Below are positions 1-6,778 of a DNA stretch of 16,598 bases, one piece after another. This DNA is from Treponema sp. (GTDB lineage: Bacteria > Spirochaetota > Spirochaetia > Treponematales > Breznakiellaceae). Location of the stretch: the NCBI GenBank assembly GCA_031264395.1, contig JAISEB010000176.1:1-16598 (forward strand). The letters are read 5' to 3'. The notes beneath the pieces are model-generated. The model was not told the origin of the DNA. It saw only the letters and a list, made by a program, of their open reading frames with translations, and did no database searches. Made by a program: the position numbers and the translations under genes. Position 1 is the stretch's first letter; each line of letters starts with the position of its first letter.

Positions 1-156
1 TCAACGCCCGAAGAAGCGGTAAAAAAAGCGGTGCATATAGACAGAACCTTTACCCCCAATCCCCAAATGGCCGCCCGTTACGGGGAAAAATTTTCCATAT
101 ACCAAAAAATCTACGGCGCCCTGAGGGAAATCAACCCGCTCATAAGCGCATCCTGA
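1..156 (+). CDS. FGGY-family carbohydrate kinase, C-terminal fragment (xylulokinase-like)
   Basis: The frame is open from the first base of the window and ends at a TGA at 154-156, giving 51 residues of the C-terminus of a longer protein. The pattern is an acidic/lysine stretch (EEAVKKAV), then FTPNPQMAARYGEKFSIYQK, then IYGALREIN. It resembles the last helix of FGGY sugar kinases such as xylulokinase, which end with a spaced F-P...Y...Y..LY..L pattern. Such enzymes phosphorylate pentuloses or related sugars with ATP in the cytoplasm. The catalytic domains lie outside the window, so the substrate cannot be assigned. No clear terminator follows. The call rests on a short region and could be wrong at subfamily level. 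Confidence 0.55.
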   Translation, partial: STPEEAVKKAVHIDRTFTPNPQMAARYGEKFSIYQKIYGALREINPLISAS

Positions 157-161
157 CACAA

Positions 162-338
162 ACCCCGCGTTTTACAGCGTGGAACTGTCCGCACGGCATC
201 GAGTCAATGGCGGCGATGATAGCGGCAATCAACAGGGAAAACGTATTCGCCAACATCGGCATAGGCCGCCTCAATATCCTGCGGGAACCTCCCGAAGCGC
301 TGGAAGCGCTCAAAGGGAATAGACAGGACCGCCGGTGA
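162..338 (+). pseudogene. Possible remnant or small ORF of unknown function
   Basis: This frame overlaps nothing annotated and reads as plausible protein (for example WNCPHGIESMAAMIAAINRE, then NVFANIGIGRLNIL) before a TGA at 336-338. The first ATG is at 207, which would give a 43-residue product, but no Shine-Dalgarno sequence precedes it. The protein-like text begins upstream of that ATG without a start codon, which is why a truncated or decayed gene is more likely than an intact small one. A further 21-codon frame begins one base after this stop (ATG 340, stop 403-405). I do not recognise the family. Confidence 0.25.
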
Positions 339-403
339 AATGGGCGATGTCGCGGGCATCGAAGCCGGGAGCCGGGAAATAACGGACAGCGACAGCCGTA
401 TTT

Positions 404-630
404 AAGAAAAACCGCGGAGTTGCACGGAGAAACACGGAGGACACCTAAAGGAAGCACGCGGAAGCGTGTTGAACGATTGAAAGCCGCATGGTGGGAGCCC
501 CAAAAAATGCCGCAGTACGGAACAGATGCTTTAAGGGCGTAGGATTTATAATGGCAAACTCCGTGGAACTCCCTAAGCCAATCCCACCGGGATTGGCTCA
601 AACTCCATGTCCTCTGCGGTGATTCTTCTT
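404..630. repeat. Non-coding element bounded by degenerate inverted repeats
   Basis: The left arm at 404-445 reads AAGAAAAACCGCGGAG followed by TTGCACGGAGAAACACGGAG. The right arm at 559-630 carries the same motif inverted: 559-572 is the reverse complement of 416-429 with 13 of 14 bases matching, and 603-630 ends in CTGCGGTGATTCTTCTT, the inverse of the AAGAA...ACCGC left end. A minor hairpin with CACGC arms and a GGAA loop lies at 455-468. No frame through the element has convincing protein character. Similar CCGCGGAG...CACGGAG arrays occur in intergenic regions of unrelated bacteria, from memory. The element may be a small non-autonomous repeat or a relic of one. Confidence 0.5.
576..598. 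repeat. Perfect 10-bp palindromic hairpin inside the repeat element
   Basis: AGCCAATCCC (576-585) and GGGATTGGCT (589-598) form a perfect stem around a 3-base loop. It interrupts the right arm of the surrounding repeat. AACTCC flanks it at 567-572 and 601-606, and removing 573-606 restores a continuous arm that matches the left arm better. No T-tract follows on either strand, so a terminator role is unlikely. Confidence 0.6.
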
Positions 631-680
631 TTTTCCAATCGTTCATATCCGGTTGTTTAGCCAAATTGGCCTATTAAGAC

Positions 681-706
681 AAAAAAAGGGGCCCCCGCAG
701 GACCCC
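681..706 (-). terminator. Rho-independent terminator of ppdK
   Basis: On the minus strand a 7-bp stem (GGGGTCC with GGGCCCC, one G-T pair) closes a 5-base loop. It is followed by seven T residues (681-687 read in reverse). It begins about 28 bases after the ppdK stop, the expected place for its transcription terminator. Confidence 0.8.
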
Positions 707-733
707 CCGTCAAAATCAGCCGCCGCGCCGCGA

Positions 734-3412
734 TCAGCCGGCGGCGTCCCTTTCAAGTTCCGCCTGGGCCACCGCCAAAAGCGCGATGGGGACCGAATAG
801 GGGGAACAGGACACATAGTCAAGCCCCGAATCCATGCAGAAACGCACGTTGGCCGGATTGGCCCCGTGCTCGCCGCAGAGGCCGCAGACAAGGTCCGGCC
901 GGGTAAGCCGGCCGCGTTCCACCGCGAGGGCGATAAGTTCCTTGACGCGGGAATCCAGCGTGCTGAAAGGATTGCCGTTGATAAGGTCAAAGAGGGTGTA
1001 ATCGGGCATGAAGGCGGTAAAATCATCCCGCGATATGCCCAGCGTAGTCTGGGTAAGATCGTTGGTACCGAAACTGAAAAAGCGCCCGTACCTGGCGATT
1101 TCCCCGGCGCCAAGAGCCGCCGCGGGAAGCTCTATCATGGTGCCTATCCGGTATTCCACGGGTTTTGCCTTTTTCTCTTTACGAAGGGTCTCTTCTATAT
1201 CGACAATGCCCGTGTAGCTTGAACCTTCGATCTTTTTCCCGTAGGCAATCAGCTTAAGCTCCGAGGCGTTCATGACAATGGGCACCATGATCTCGGGCTG
1301 GGCGTCTATTTTTTCCTGCCTGAGCTTAAAGACCGCCTCAAAAATGGCCTTTACCTGCATGGCGTAGATCTCCGGATACGAAACCGCGATACGGCAGCCC
1401 CGGTGCCCCAGCATGGGGTTAAACTCATGAAGCGCCTCTATCTGGGCAAGAACCGCCGCCTTGCCGGGCTTTGTTTTCCTGGTCTTCGCCACATGATTAA
1501 GATACGCCTTCAGTTCGTCGTCGTTGTGGGGCATGAATTCGTGAAGGGGCGAATCCAGAAGCCGTATGGTCACTTCCTTGCCGGCCATTACCTTGAGAAT
1601 GCCGTAGAAATCCTCACGCTGCATAACCTGAAGTTTGGCAAGCGCCTTGGTTCTGTCTTTGACATTGTCGGAAAGAAGCATTTCCCGGAACACATTGATA
1701 CGCTCGGCCTTGAAGAACATGTGCTCGGTACGGCAGAGCCCGACGCCGCCCGCGCCGAAGGAAAGGGCCAGCGCCGCGTCACGGGGAGTGTCCGCGTTAC
1801 ACCGGACATGGAACTTCTTGAGGAAACTTGTGGTAAGATCGATAAAATCAAGAAGCCCCGATTCTTTGGGATCAGGCTCAATGAGTTCCGCCGTCCCCTT
1901 GTACACGGTGGACTCGCCGTAGAAGGGCACGCTCACGGTGATGTAATCCCCCTCGTTAATGGTAAAATCACCGAGCGAGGCCTTGTTGCCTTTGATCTTG
2001 AGAACAGGAGCAACAAGGGACACCTTTCCGTACTGGCGGGCAACAACGGACGCGTGGGCCGAATAACCCCCTTCGGCGGTAAGCACCCCGGTGCTTACCT
2101 CAATGGCCTTGACATCCTCCGCAAAGGAAGATTCCTTGCACAGGATAAAACGGTCGTCCTCTCCTTTCTGCTGGGCCAGTTTTTTGGCTTCAAGAAGATC
2201 ATCGGTACTGAAGTAGACCTTTCCTATGGCCGCGCCGGGAGCGCCGGCAATGCCGCCCCGCCAGCTCTTGAATCCCTTGACGCTGGGAGCATTGATAACG
2301 GGATGAAGAATTTCGTTAAGCCGCAGCGGATCGATTGCCTTGACCACATACGCCTTGTCCACAATTTTCCGTTTGGCAAGATCAAGAAACAGCTTTATGT
2401 CCGACTGTGTAGACTTCTGATCGATAAGGCGCTGCTCTATAAGCCAGAGTTTCCCGTTCTCGACGGTAAAACGTATCTGCCTGATTTCCTTGAATTTATC
2501 CTCAAGGGTCCACGCTATCTTCTGCAGCTGCTTGAGGTGAACAGGATCGATCTTGTTAATCTCCTGGCCGGTCGCGCCCAGTTCGTTGAATTTTCCCCGG
2601 AAGAAATGCCCCTGCAGTTTCTTGTCCCCGGTAACCACATTCCGGCTGAAGAAATCGCCGGAACAGGAAGCCTTGCCGTAGTTCCCGTATACCATAGGCT
2701 GTATCAAAAGCGCCGTGTCGCGGTCGTTCTGATCGTCCATCTGGAGCATTTTGGAGATTTCGCTCAAGGTTATGAGGATCTGTTCCCCGGCGGAATTGAA
2801 AAAACCCTTGGGGAAATATTTGGCGTACTCGTCCATGTATTGTTCGGCGGATTTGTTAATGGGAATGGGCTTTTCCTTTTCACCCAGCTCGTTGGAAGGC
2901 CCGCCTATGCCCAGCATGCGGTTGAGGATTTTCCCGCGCGCGGCGATTTCTTCCCTTTCTTTGTCCTTGTCTTCCAGTTCCTTGATCCGCTCCTCGATTT
3001 TAAGCATGCCCCGGAGCAGGAAGAGCACCTCATGCGCGGCAAAATCTTCGCCCACCCAATTGGCAAAGCCGCCGATGGTAGGTTTTACAAGGCCGAAGTT
3101 ATGCAGGGTCGGATACGTGGTAATGGCCAAATTGGAAGATATAACCACTTTAAGCAGCATGGGATTTTTCGCGTCCCCAAAGGTTTTGCCCACAATGGCG
3201 GCGCATTTGTCCAGAAAGGTATTGATATCCTTTTTTATGGACGCGGGATCTATCTCCGAGGCAATATCCGTATCAAGAATAAATCCGGGCAGAATGGGAA
3301 AGCCAAGTTCGGCAAATTCATTGGCCTGCCGTCCCCTTATTCCCAGTTTTTCAGGTTCGATCTTCTTGGGAATGACGTCGATCTGGCTGAAAAAATGTAT
3401 TCTGTTATCCAT
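734..3412 (-). CDS. ppdK: Pyruvate phosphate dikinase with a divergent ATP-grasp half
   Basis: This 892-residue protein has the family's usual length. Known enzymes interconvert PEP + AMP + PPi and pyruvate + ATP + Pi through a swinging phospho-histidine. The central domain has that His at 453 (GGYSAHASVVAR; usual form GGMTSHAAVVAR). The C-terminal PEP/pyruvate barrel is canonical: CRTEH with Arg561, IRLLD with Arg617, MIELP with Glu761, GTNDLTQ at 772-778 and catalytic Cys846 in CGEHG. The N-terminal nucleotide domain (about 1-340) is poorly conserved: positions usually Arg, Glu and Gln look like Val, Arg314 and Glu326, and a charged stretch lies at 136-180. The ATG at 3412 follows a GGGAGA ribosome site about 9 bases upstream. 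It is transcribed after the HPr-like gene across a 185-bp gap with its own hairpins. In treponemes PPDK is thought to serve glycolysis; ATP use here is uncertain. Confidence 0.9.
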   Translation of the reverse strand: MDNRIHFFSQIDVIPKKIEPEKLGIRGRQANEFAELGFPILPGFILDTDIASEIDPASIKKDINTFLDKCAAIVGKTFGDAKNPMLLKVVISSNLAITTYPTLHNFGLVKPTIGGFANWVGEDFAAHEVLFLLRGMLKIEERIKELEDKDKEREEIAARGKILNRMLGIGGPSNELGEKEKPIPINKSAEQYMDEYAKYFPKGFFNSAGEQILITLSEISKMLQMDDQNDRDTALLIQPMVYGNYGKASCSGDFFSRNVVTGDKKLQGHFFRGKFNELGATGQEINKIDPVHLKQLQKIAWTLEDKFKEIRQIRFTVENGKLWLIEQRLIDQKSTQSDIKLFLDLAKRKIVDKAYVVKAIDPLRLNEILHPVINAPSVKGFKSWRGGIAGAPGAAIGKVYFSTDDLLEAKKLAQQKGEDDRFILCKESSFAEDVKAIEVSTGVLTAEGGYSAHASVVARQYGKVSLVAPVLKIKGNKASLGDFTINEGDYITVSVPFYGESTVYKGTAELIEPDPKESGLLDFIDLTTSFLKKFHVRCNADTPRDAALALSFGAGGVGLCRTEHMFFKAERINVFREMLLSDNVKDRTKALAKLQVMQREDFYGILKVMAGKEVTIRLLDSPLHEFMPHNDDELKAYLNHVAKTRKTKPGKAAVLAQIEALHEFNPMLGHRGCRIAVSYPEIYAMQVKAIFEAVFKLRQEKIDAQPEIMVPIVMNASELKLIAYGKKIEGSSYTGIVDIEETLRKEKKAKPVEYRIGTMIELPAAALGAGEIARYGRFFSFGTNDLTQTTLGISRDDFTAFMPDYTLFDLINGNPFSTLDSRVKELIALAVERGRLTRPDLVCGLCGEHGANPANVRFCMDSGLDYVSCSPYSVPIALLAVAQAELERDAAG

Positions 3413-3434
3413 AATTTTTGTTCTCCCGATTGGG

Positions 3435-3464
3435 GCTCTTCAAAACACCTGTTTTGAAAAGAGC
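3435..3464 (-). promoter_or_regulatory. Hairpin in the ppdK leader
   Basis: CAAAACA (3441-3447) and TGTTTTG (3450-3456) pair perfectly around a 2-base loop, and the stem continues as GCTCTT against AAGAGC after a 2-base bulge. It lies 22 bases upstream of the ppdK ATG, just outside the ribosome site. There is no T-tract, so an operator or a 5'-UTR structure is more likely than a terminator. A possible -10 (TAAAAT on the minus strand, near 3471-3476) lies just upstream of it, but no convincing -35 accompanies it. Confidence 0.5.
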
Positions 3465-3535
3465 GCACTGGATTTTAACGGGAAAAAACGGCTCAATGTC
3501 CGCTTTTTCCGGGCCGGCCTCACAACCAGCCTGAT

Positions 3536-3586
3536 GTTGAAACCGGCTCAATAGAGTTGTTCAACAACCGGAGTCATTGAACAACT
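3536..3586 (-). promoter_or_regulatory. Overlapping inverted repeats downstream of the HPr-like gene
   Basis: AGTTGTTCAA (3555-3564) and TTGAACAACT (3577-3586) form a 10-bp stem with a 12-base loop. The 3560-3566 segment can instead pair with TGTTGAA at 3536-3542, so the two stems exclude each other in the minus-strand transcript. The block begins 12 bases after the stop of the upstream gene. No T-tract follows either stem. It may mark transcript end processing, a weak terminator or a regulatory fold ahead of ppdK. Confidence 0.4.
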
Positions 3587-3597
3587 TCCGTCAGGAT

Positions 3598-4668
3598 TTA
3601 ACCAAAGAGCCTTAAGACCGTATTCACAGGGCCATGCAGGAAAGCTTCAAATTCATGACTTGCCCCCTGGGCCAGATAACGCTGGAGCTTTGCCACATCC
3701 TTGATATCATTTCCGGCAACGGCAAATTCTATGGCGCTGCCGTGTTTTACCTTTCCCCACTTAAAGAGGGAATTAATATCAAGAATCCTTTCGCCCTCGT
3801 AGTAAATGTACACTTCCAGATTGGGATATTTGGCGTTGTAGCTTGCCACAATCCGTTTCCAGGCTTCCACGTTGCCGTTGTGAAAAAGCTCGTTCTGAAC
3901 CACGACGGCATACCGGGGGGTCATTCTTGCCGGCCCCTTGGTCACAGGAGGGGGCGCGGCCGAAGCGGTAACCACCGGAGCGGCGATGCGCTGGGCCTCA
4001 GGCGCCGCGGCAGCCGCGGAGGCGGCCGGCCTCCGGCCGCGGGGAGCGCCGCGCCCGGCCTTTGCCGCCTTTGGCGCGCCGGTTTTCCGGGGAGCTTTCT
4101 TTTCGGCTGGGGCGGCGGTTTTTTTAAGATGCCTCACGGCAAAACCGCCCTTGAGCACCGCGGCCGGAGGCTTTGCCTTGGCCCCTTCAAAAAGCGCGGC
4201 GGCGGTTTCCGCGGCTTTCTGGCAGTTTTCATCGGCCGGCTCCCCGCCCTTGCCGGCGTATACCACCAAAAGCTCCCGCTTCTTCATCCCGCCAAAACCG
4301 GCCAGTTCTTCGGCAACTTTGGGATTGGCTACAAGAAGGCCCATTTCAGGATGATAATAAGCGGCGATAAGATCGACTCCTTTCCATTTTTCAAAATCCT
4401 TCGCCAGTGACGAAGGATCGGCAACTACGGATGCCAGATTTGAAGAAACGGCCTTATAGCCCATCTTGTCCACCAGCAGCATCCGCAAAAGAAGGGCAGC
4501 CCGTTCCCCCGAAAGATCCTCGTCTCCCATTTCAAAGAGAAGATCCCCCAGATTATTGTTTCCCCCGACTCCGTCAACAAGATTTATTGTTTTTTTGATC
4601 TGACGTACCGCGGAATTAAACCCCGACCGGGTAGAAAGAATTTCCAGATTAACAGCATCCTTTGCCAT
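3598..4668 (-). CDS. Unrecognised protein with C-terminal HPr-like domain, between cfpA and ppdK
   Basis: The product has 356 residues. Residues 1-150 form a domain I do not recognise, with no signal peptide or membrane segment. Residues about 160-248 are an Ala/Pro/Lys/Arg-rich linker including GRGAPRGRRPA (205-215). Residues 250-337 follow the strand/helix pattern of HPr, the PTS phosphocarrier: His263 (in LFHNGN) falls where HPr has its active His in LHARP, and Ser300 (in DINSLFKWG) where HPr has Ser46 in KSIMG, followed by GSAIEFAVAGND, like the G-EI-IS-EG-D strand of HPr. The Arg and Pro of the HPr active site are absent. ATG 4668 has a strong GGAGGAG site. The gene lies between cfpA and ppdK in the same orientation. 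The HPr likeness is by eye; phosphotransfer is not shown. Confidence 0.75.
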   Translation of the reverse strand: MAKDAVNLEILSTRSGFNSAVRQIKKTINLVDGVGGNNNLGDLLFEMGDEDLSGERAALLLRMLLVDKMGYKAVSSNLASVVADPSSLAKDFEKWKGVDLIAAYYHPEMGLLVANPKVAEELAGFGGMKKRELLVVYAGKGGEPADENCQKAAETAAALFEGAKAKPPAAVLKGGFAVRHLKKTAAPAEKKAPRKTGAPKAAKAGRGAPRGRRPAASAAAAAPEAQRIAAPVVTASAAPPPVTKGPARMTPRYAVVVQNELFHNGNVEAWKRIVASYNAKYPNLEVYIYYEGERILDINSLFKWGKVKHGSAIEFAVAGNDIKDVAKLQRYLAQGASHEFEAFLHGPVNTVLRLFG

Positions 4669-4684
4669 TTTCTCCTCCTCCTAG

Positions 4685-4711
4685 AAAAAACGCCCCCGGG
4701 CGGGGGCGTTT
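4685..4711 (-). terminator. Rho-independent terminator of cfpA
   Basis: A perfect 10-bp stem (AAACGCCCCC with GGGGGCGTTT) closes a 4-base loop and is followed on the minus strand by six T residues. It lies about 25 bases after the cfpA stop. The ribosome site of the next gene begins within a few bases of the T-tract, leaving no room for a promoter in between. Confidence 0.85.
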
Positions 4712-4735
4712 CGGCTCGTTTACCGACCGGTTTTT

Positions 4736-6778
4736 CTATACTTCCCTCAGGGCATCACTGTTCTTCGCTTTCCGCCCGCGTTTGGCGGGTTTGGAATCCA
4801 CGACACCGGCTTTGCGGCCGCGTTTGGGCGCCGCGATGGCCTTGGGGGCCCCGGCTTCGGCGGACACGCTGACGGCGCTTTCGCCGGAGTTAATCAGATC
4901 CAGATACGCGCTGCCCGAAGAAGCGGGAGCGGCGGAACCTTCGTCCGATGCGGAGGAGAAGGACTGATTGATGTCTTCCCGTACCGTTGAACGCCGCCGG
5001 CTGAAGGACGCGAAAGCCGCATCCTGGAAACCTTTGGACACGCCGTGGAGGAATTCATTAAGAACATTGGCCATGGCGTCCAGCGTCGCTTTTTTCCGCT
5101 TGATGGAAGTAATATCCACATCAAGCAAAAGCCCGGGCTGGATATGATAGGGGTTGATCATGTAATCAAACTTGTAATACTCCCGTTCCAGATAGGAAAG
5201 ACGGTCTTCCATGACACGCCGTTCAATGGGATACAGGTAATCGTACATTGCCTTCATCTTGTTCCGCATGATGATAATACGGTTCCTGATCTGGTCTTTT
5301 TCGAACAGATAGGTCCTGTTCATCCGTTCAACTTCCGTTTCGGCGGGCCTGACAAAAGAAACTTCGTCCCATACCTTGGCGACATCCTCATAGAGGGGCT
5401 CGCCCGATTTTTCCTTGATGGTTTTGCGGATGCGGCCCTTGTTCTTTTTGGCAAGATCGTCAAAATCGGTTACACGGAAGGCGGATTTGGAATCCTGATA
5501 GATTACCTCCAGAACGTCCCAGAGGTGCAGAACTTCGGTTTCAAAGCTCTTCATCTGAACGTCGTAAGCCTTGCGTTCCTCAATGAGCTGGGCGTTGTCA
5601 AAGTAGCGCATCTCAACCGCGTAACGTTCGTCGGGAAGATTCGCCGCATCGGTGTCCTCGTATTCCCGGATGATGAGTTCACGGGCGTTTTTAAGGTTTT
5701 CGATGTACTGATACCCCATTTTGGAGGTGTCAAGAATGGAGGTGATGGAATTGATCGCGGTGTTAAAGCCCCGGTTCCTGATGTTCTCGATGTCCACGAT
5801 CTTCTTGATGTTCTCCCTGATGTTAAGGGCGTCGAAGTTTTCGGGATCTATTTCCGCCCGGAGATCGTTGATCCGTTCCATGATCGTCTTCGCGACGATG
5901 GAGTAACGCTTGGATTTGGGATTCTCCGCATCGTCATCGGTGTAATTTTCCACCTTGCTGATTTTGTTAAAGAGAATTTCGCTGTCGTTGAGTTCCTCGA
6001 GCCCCTGATCGATGCGTTCATCCTTGAGCCGCTCAATGGTCTTGTCCATTTCATCAATGATGTGCTTGGAAAGAAGATCCTTGATGAGGTACTCAACGGT
6101 AACCTGATAGTGGAAAATGGGGCTGATAAGCTCCGAATCCAGGATATTGACCGAAAGTTTGACATCGGTAACGGTCTTGGGCTTTACCAGGTTGTCCTTG
6201 AAGGCGCACTTTACGATGGAATAGGCGTTTTCGCCCCGGATAAAGGCGCCGGTATCGGTCTTCTGGCGGAGGAGGCTGTTGGTGAGGTTTTCGAGGTCGT
6301 TAACGCCCCTCTGTATGTGCCCCTGCAGATGGCCGTACATGTTGACCATGGATTTTTCGATTTCGCCGGTGTTGAACTTGTCGGCGCCGCCTACCGCGTC
6401 CAGAAGGTCCGCCACTTCCTTGGGAGTATACCGGGCAAGAACTTTCGTTTCTTCCTTGTCGATATAATTCCGGACCTTTTTGACCATTTCATCTTCAGTC
6501 GTTACCATGTACCGGTTGAACATGTTCTGGTAGTTCTGGTTGAAGTAGTTGTACAGCTTCTCCTTGAGGCCGCCCATAACGTCCAGGCGTTCAAGCACGT
6601 CCTTGGGAAGCCGCGCCGTAAGGTGATGGATTACCTTGTTGGTCTCCTCCTCCAGAAGCTGGTTCACTTCATTCTGCTGATCCCGGTATTCCTGGGCCAA
6701 TGAATTGCGAGAACCTACGGCGCTCGGCTTTTCAGGATGAAATACATTCGGGCTTTTGGGCAGATCAATCGCTCCCAT
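4736..6778 (-). CDS. cfpA: Cytoplasmic filament protein A
   Basis: CfpA is the subunit of the ribbon-like filament bundle that runs under the inner membrane of treponemes. In T. denticola its loss is reported to disturb division and nucleoid distribution. This 680-residue product is close to the roughly 678 residues I recall for T. pallidum CfpA. It is highly charged and mostly helical with no signal peptide or membrane span; typical stretches are MGAIDLPKSPNVFHPEKPSA at the N-terminus and LSYLEREYYKFDYMINPYHI late in the rod. The start at 6778 is chosen because AAGGAGA precedes that ATG by 7 bases; an upstream TTG at 6814 lacks a ribosome site. After about residue 580 the sequence becomes Ser/Ala-rich and ends with two KRGRKA motifs (652-657, 666-671). 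A strong terminator follows. Confidence 0.93.
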   Translation of the reverse strand: MGAIDLPKSPNVFHPEKPSAVGSRNSLAQEYRDQQNEVNQLLEEETNKVIHHLTARLPKDVLERLDVMGGLKEKLYNYFNQNYQNMFNRYMVTTEDEMVKKVRNYIDKEETKVLARYTPKEVADLLDAVGGADKFNTGEIEKSMVNMYGHLQGHIQRGVNDLENLTNSLLRQKTDTGAFIRGENAYSIVKCAFKDNLVKPKTVTDVKLSVNILDSELISPIFHYQVTVEYLIKDLLSKHIIDEMDKTIERLKDERIDQGLEELNDSEILFNKISKVENYTDDDAENPKSKRYSIVAKTIMERINDLRAEIDPENFDALNIRENIKKIVDIENIRNRGFNTAINSITSILDTSKMGYQYIENLKNARELIIREYEDTDAANLPDERYAVEMRYFDNAQLIEERKAYDVQMKSFETEVLHLWDVLEVIYQDSKSAFRVTDFDDLAKKNKGRIRKTIKEKSGEPLYEDVAKVWDEVSFVRPAETEVERMNRTYLFEKDQIRNRIIIMRNKMKAMYDYLYPIERRVMEDRLSYLEREYYKFDYMINPYHIQPGLLLDVDITSIKRKKATLDAMANVLNEFLHGVSKGFQDAAFASFSRRRSTVREDINQSFSSASDEGSAAPASSGSAYLDLINSGESAVSVSAEAGAPKAIAAPKRGRKAGVVDSKPAKRGRKAKNSDALREV

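Noticed and set aside
140..664. A 174-codon frame on the minus strand across the repeat element
   Set aside because: It runs through inverted repeats and a palindrome, is Cys/Arg/Ser-rich without any domain, and has no ribosome site that I can see.
1403..3457. A 684-codon open frame on the plus strand opposite ppdK
   Set aside because: The minus-strand frame has unmistakable PPDK motifs; the opposite frame has no recognisable domain and arises from the codon bias of a GC-rich gene.
5045..6703. A 552-codon open frame on the plus strand opposite cfpA
   Set aside because: It is the antisense shadow of the strongly recognised CfpA coding frame, and has a shadow-like excess of Val, Phe and Gly without motifs.
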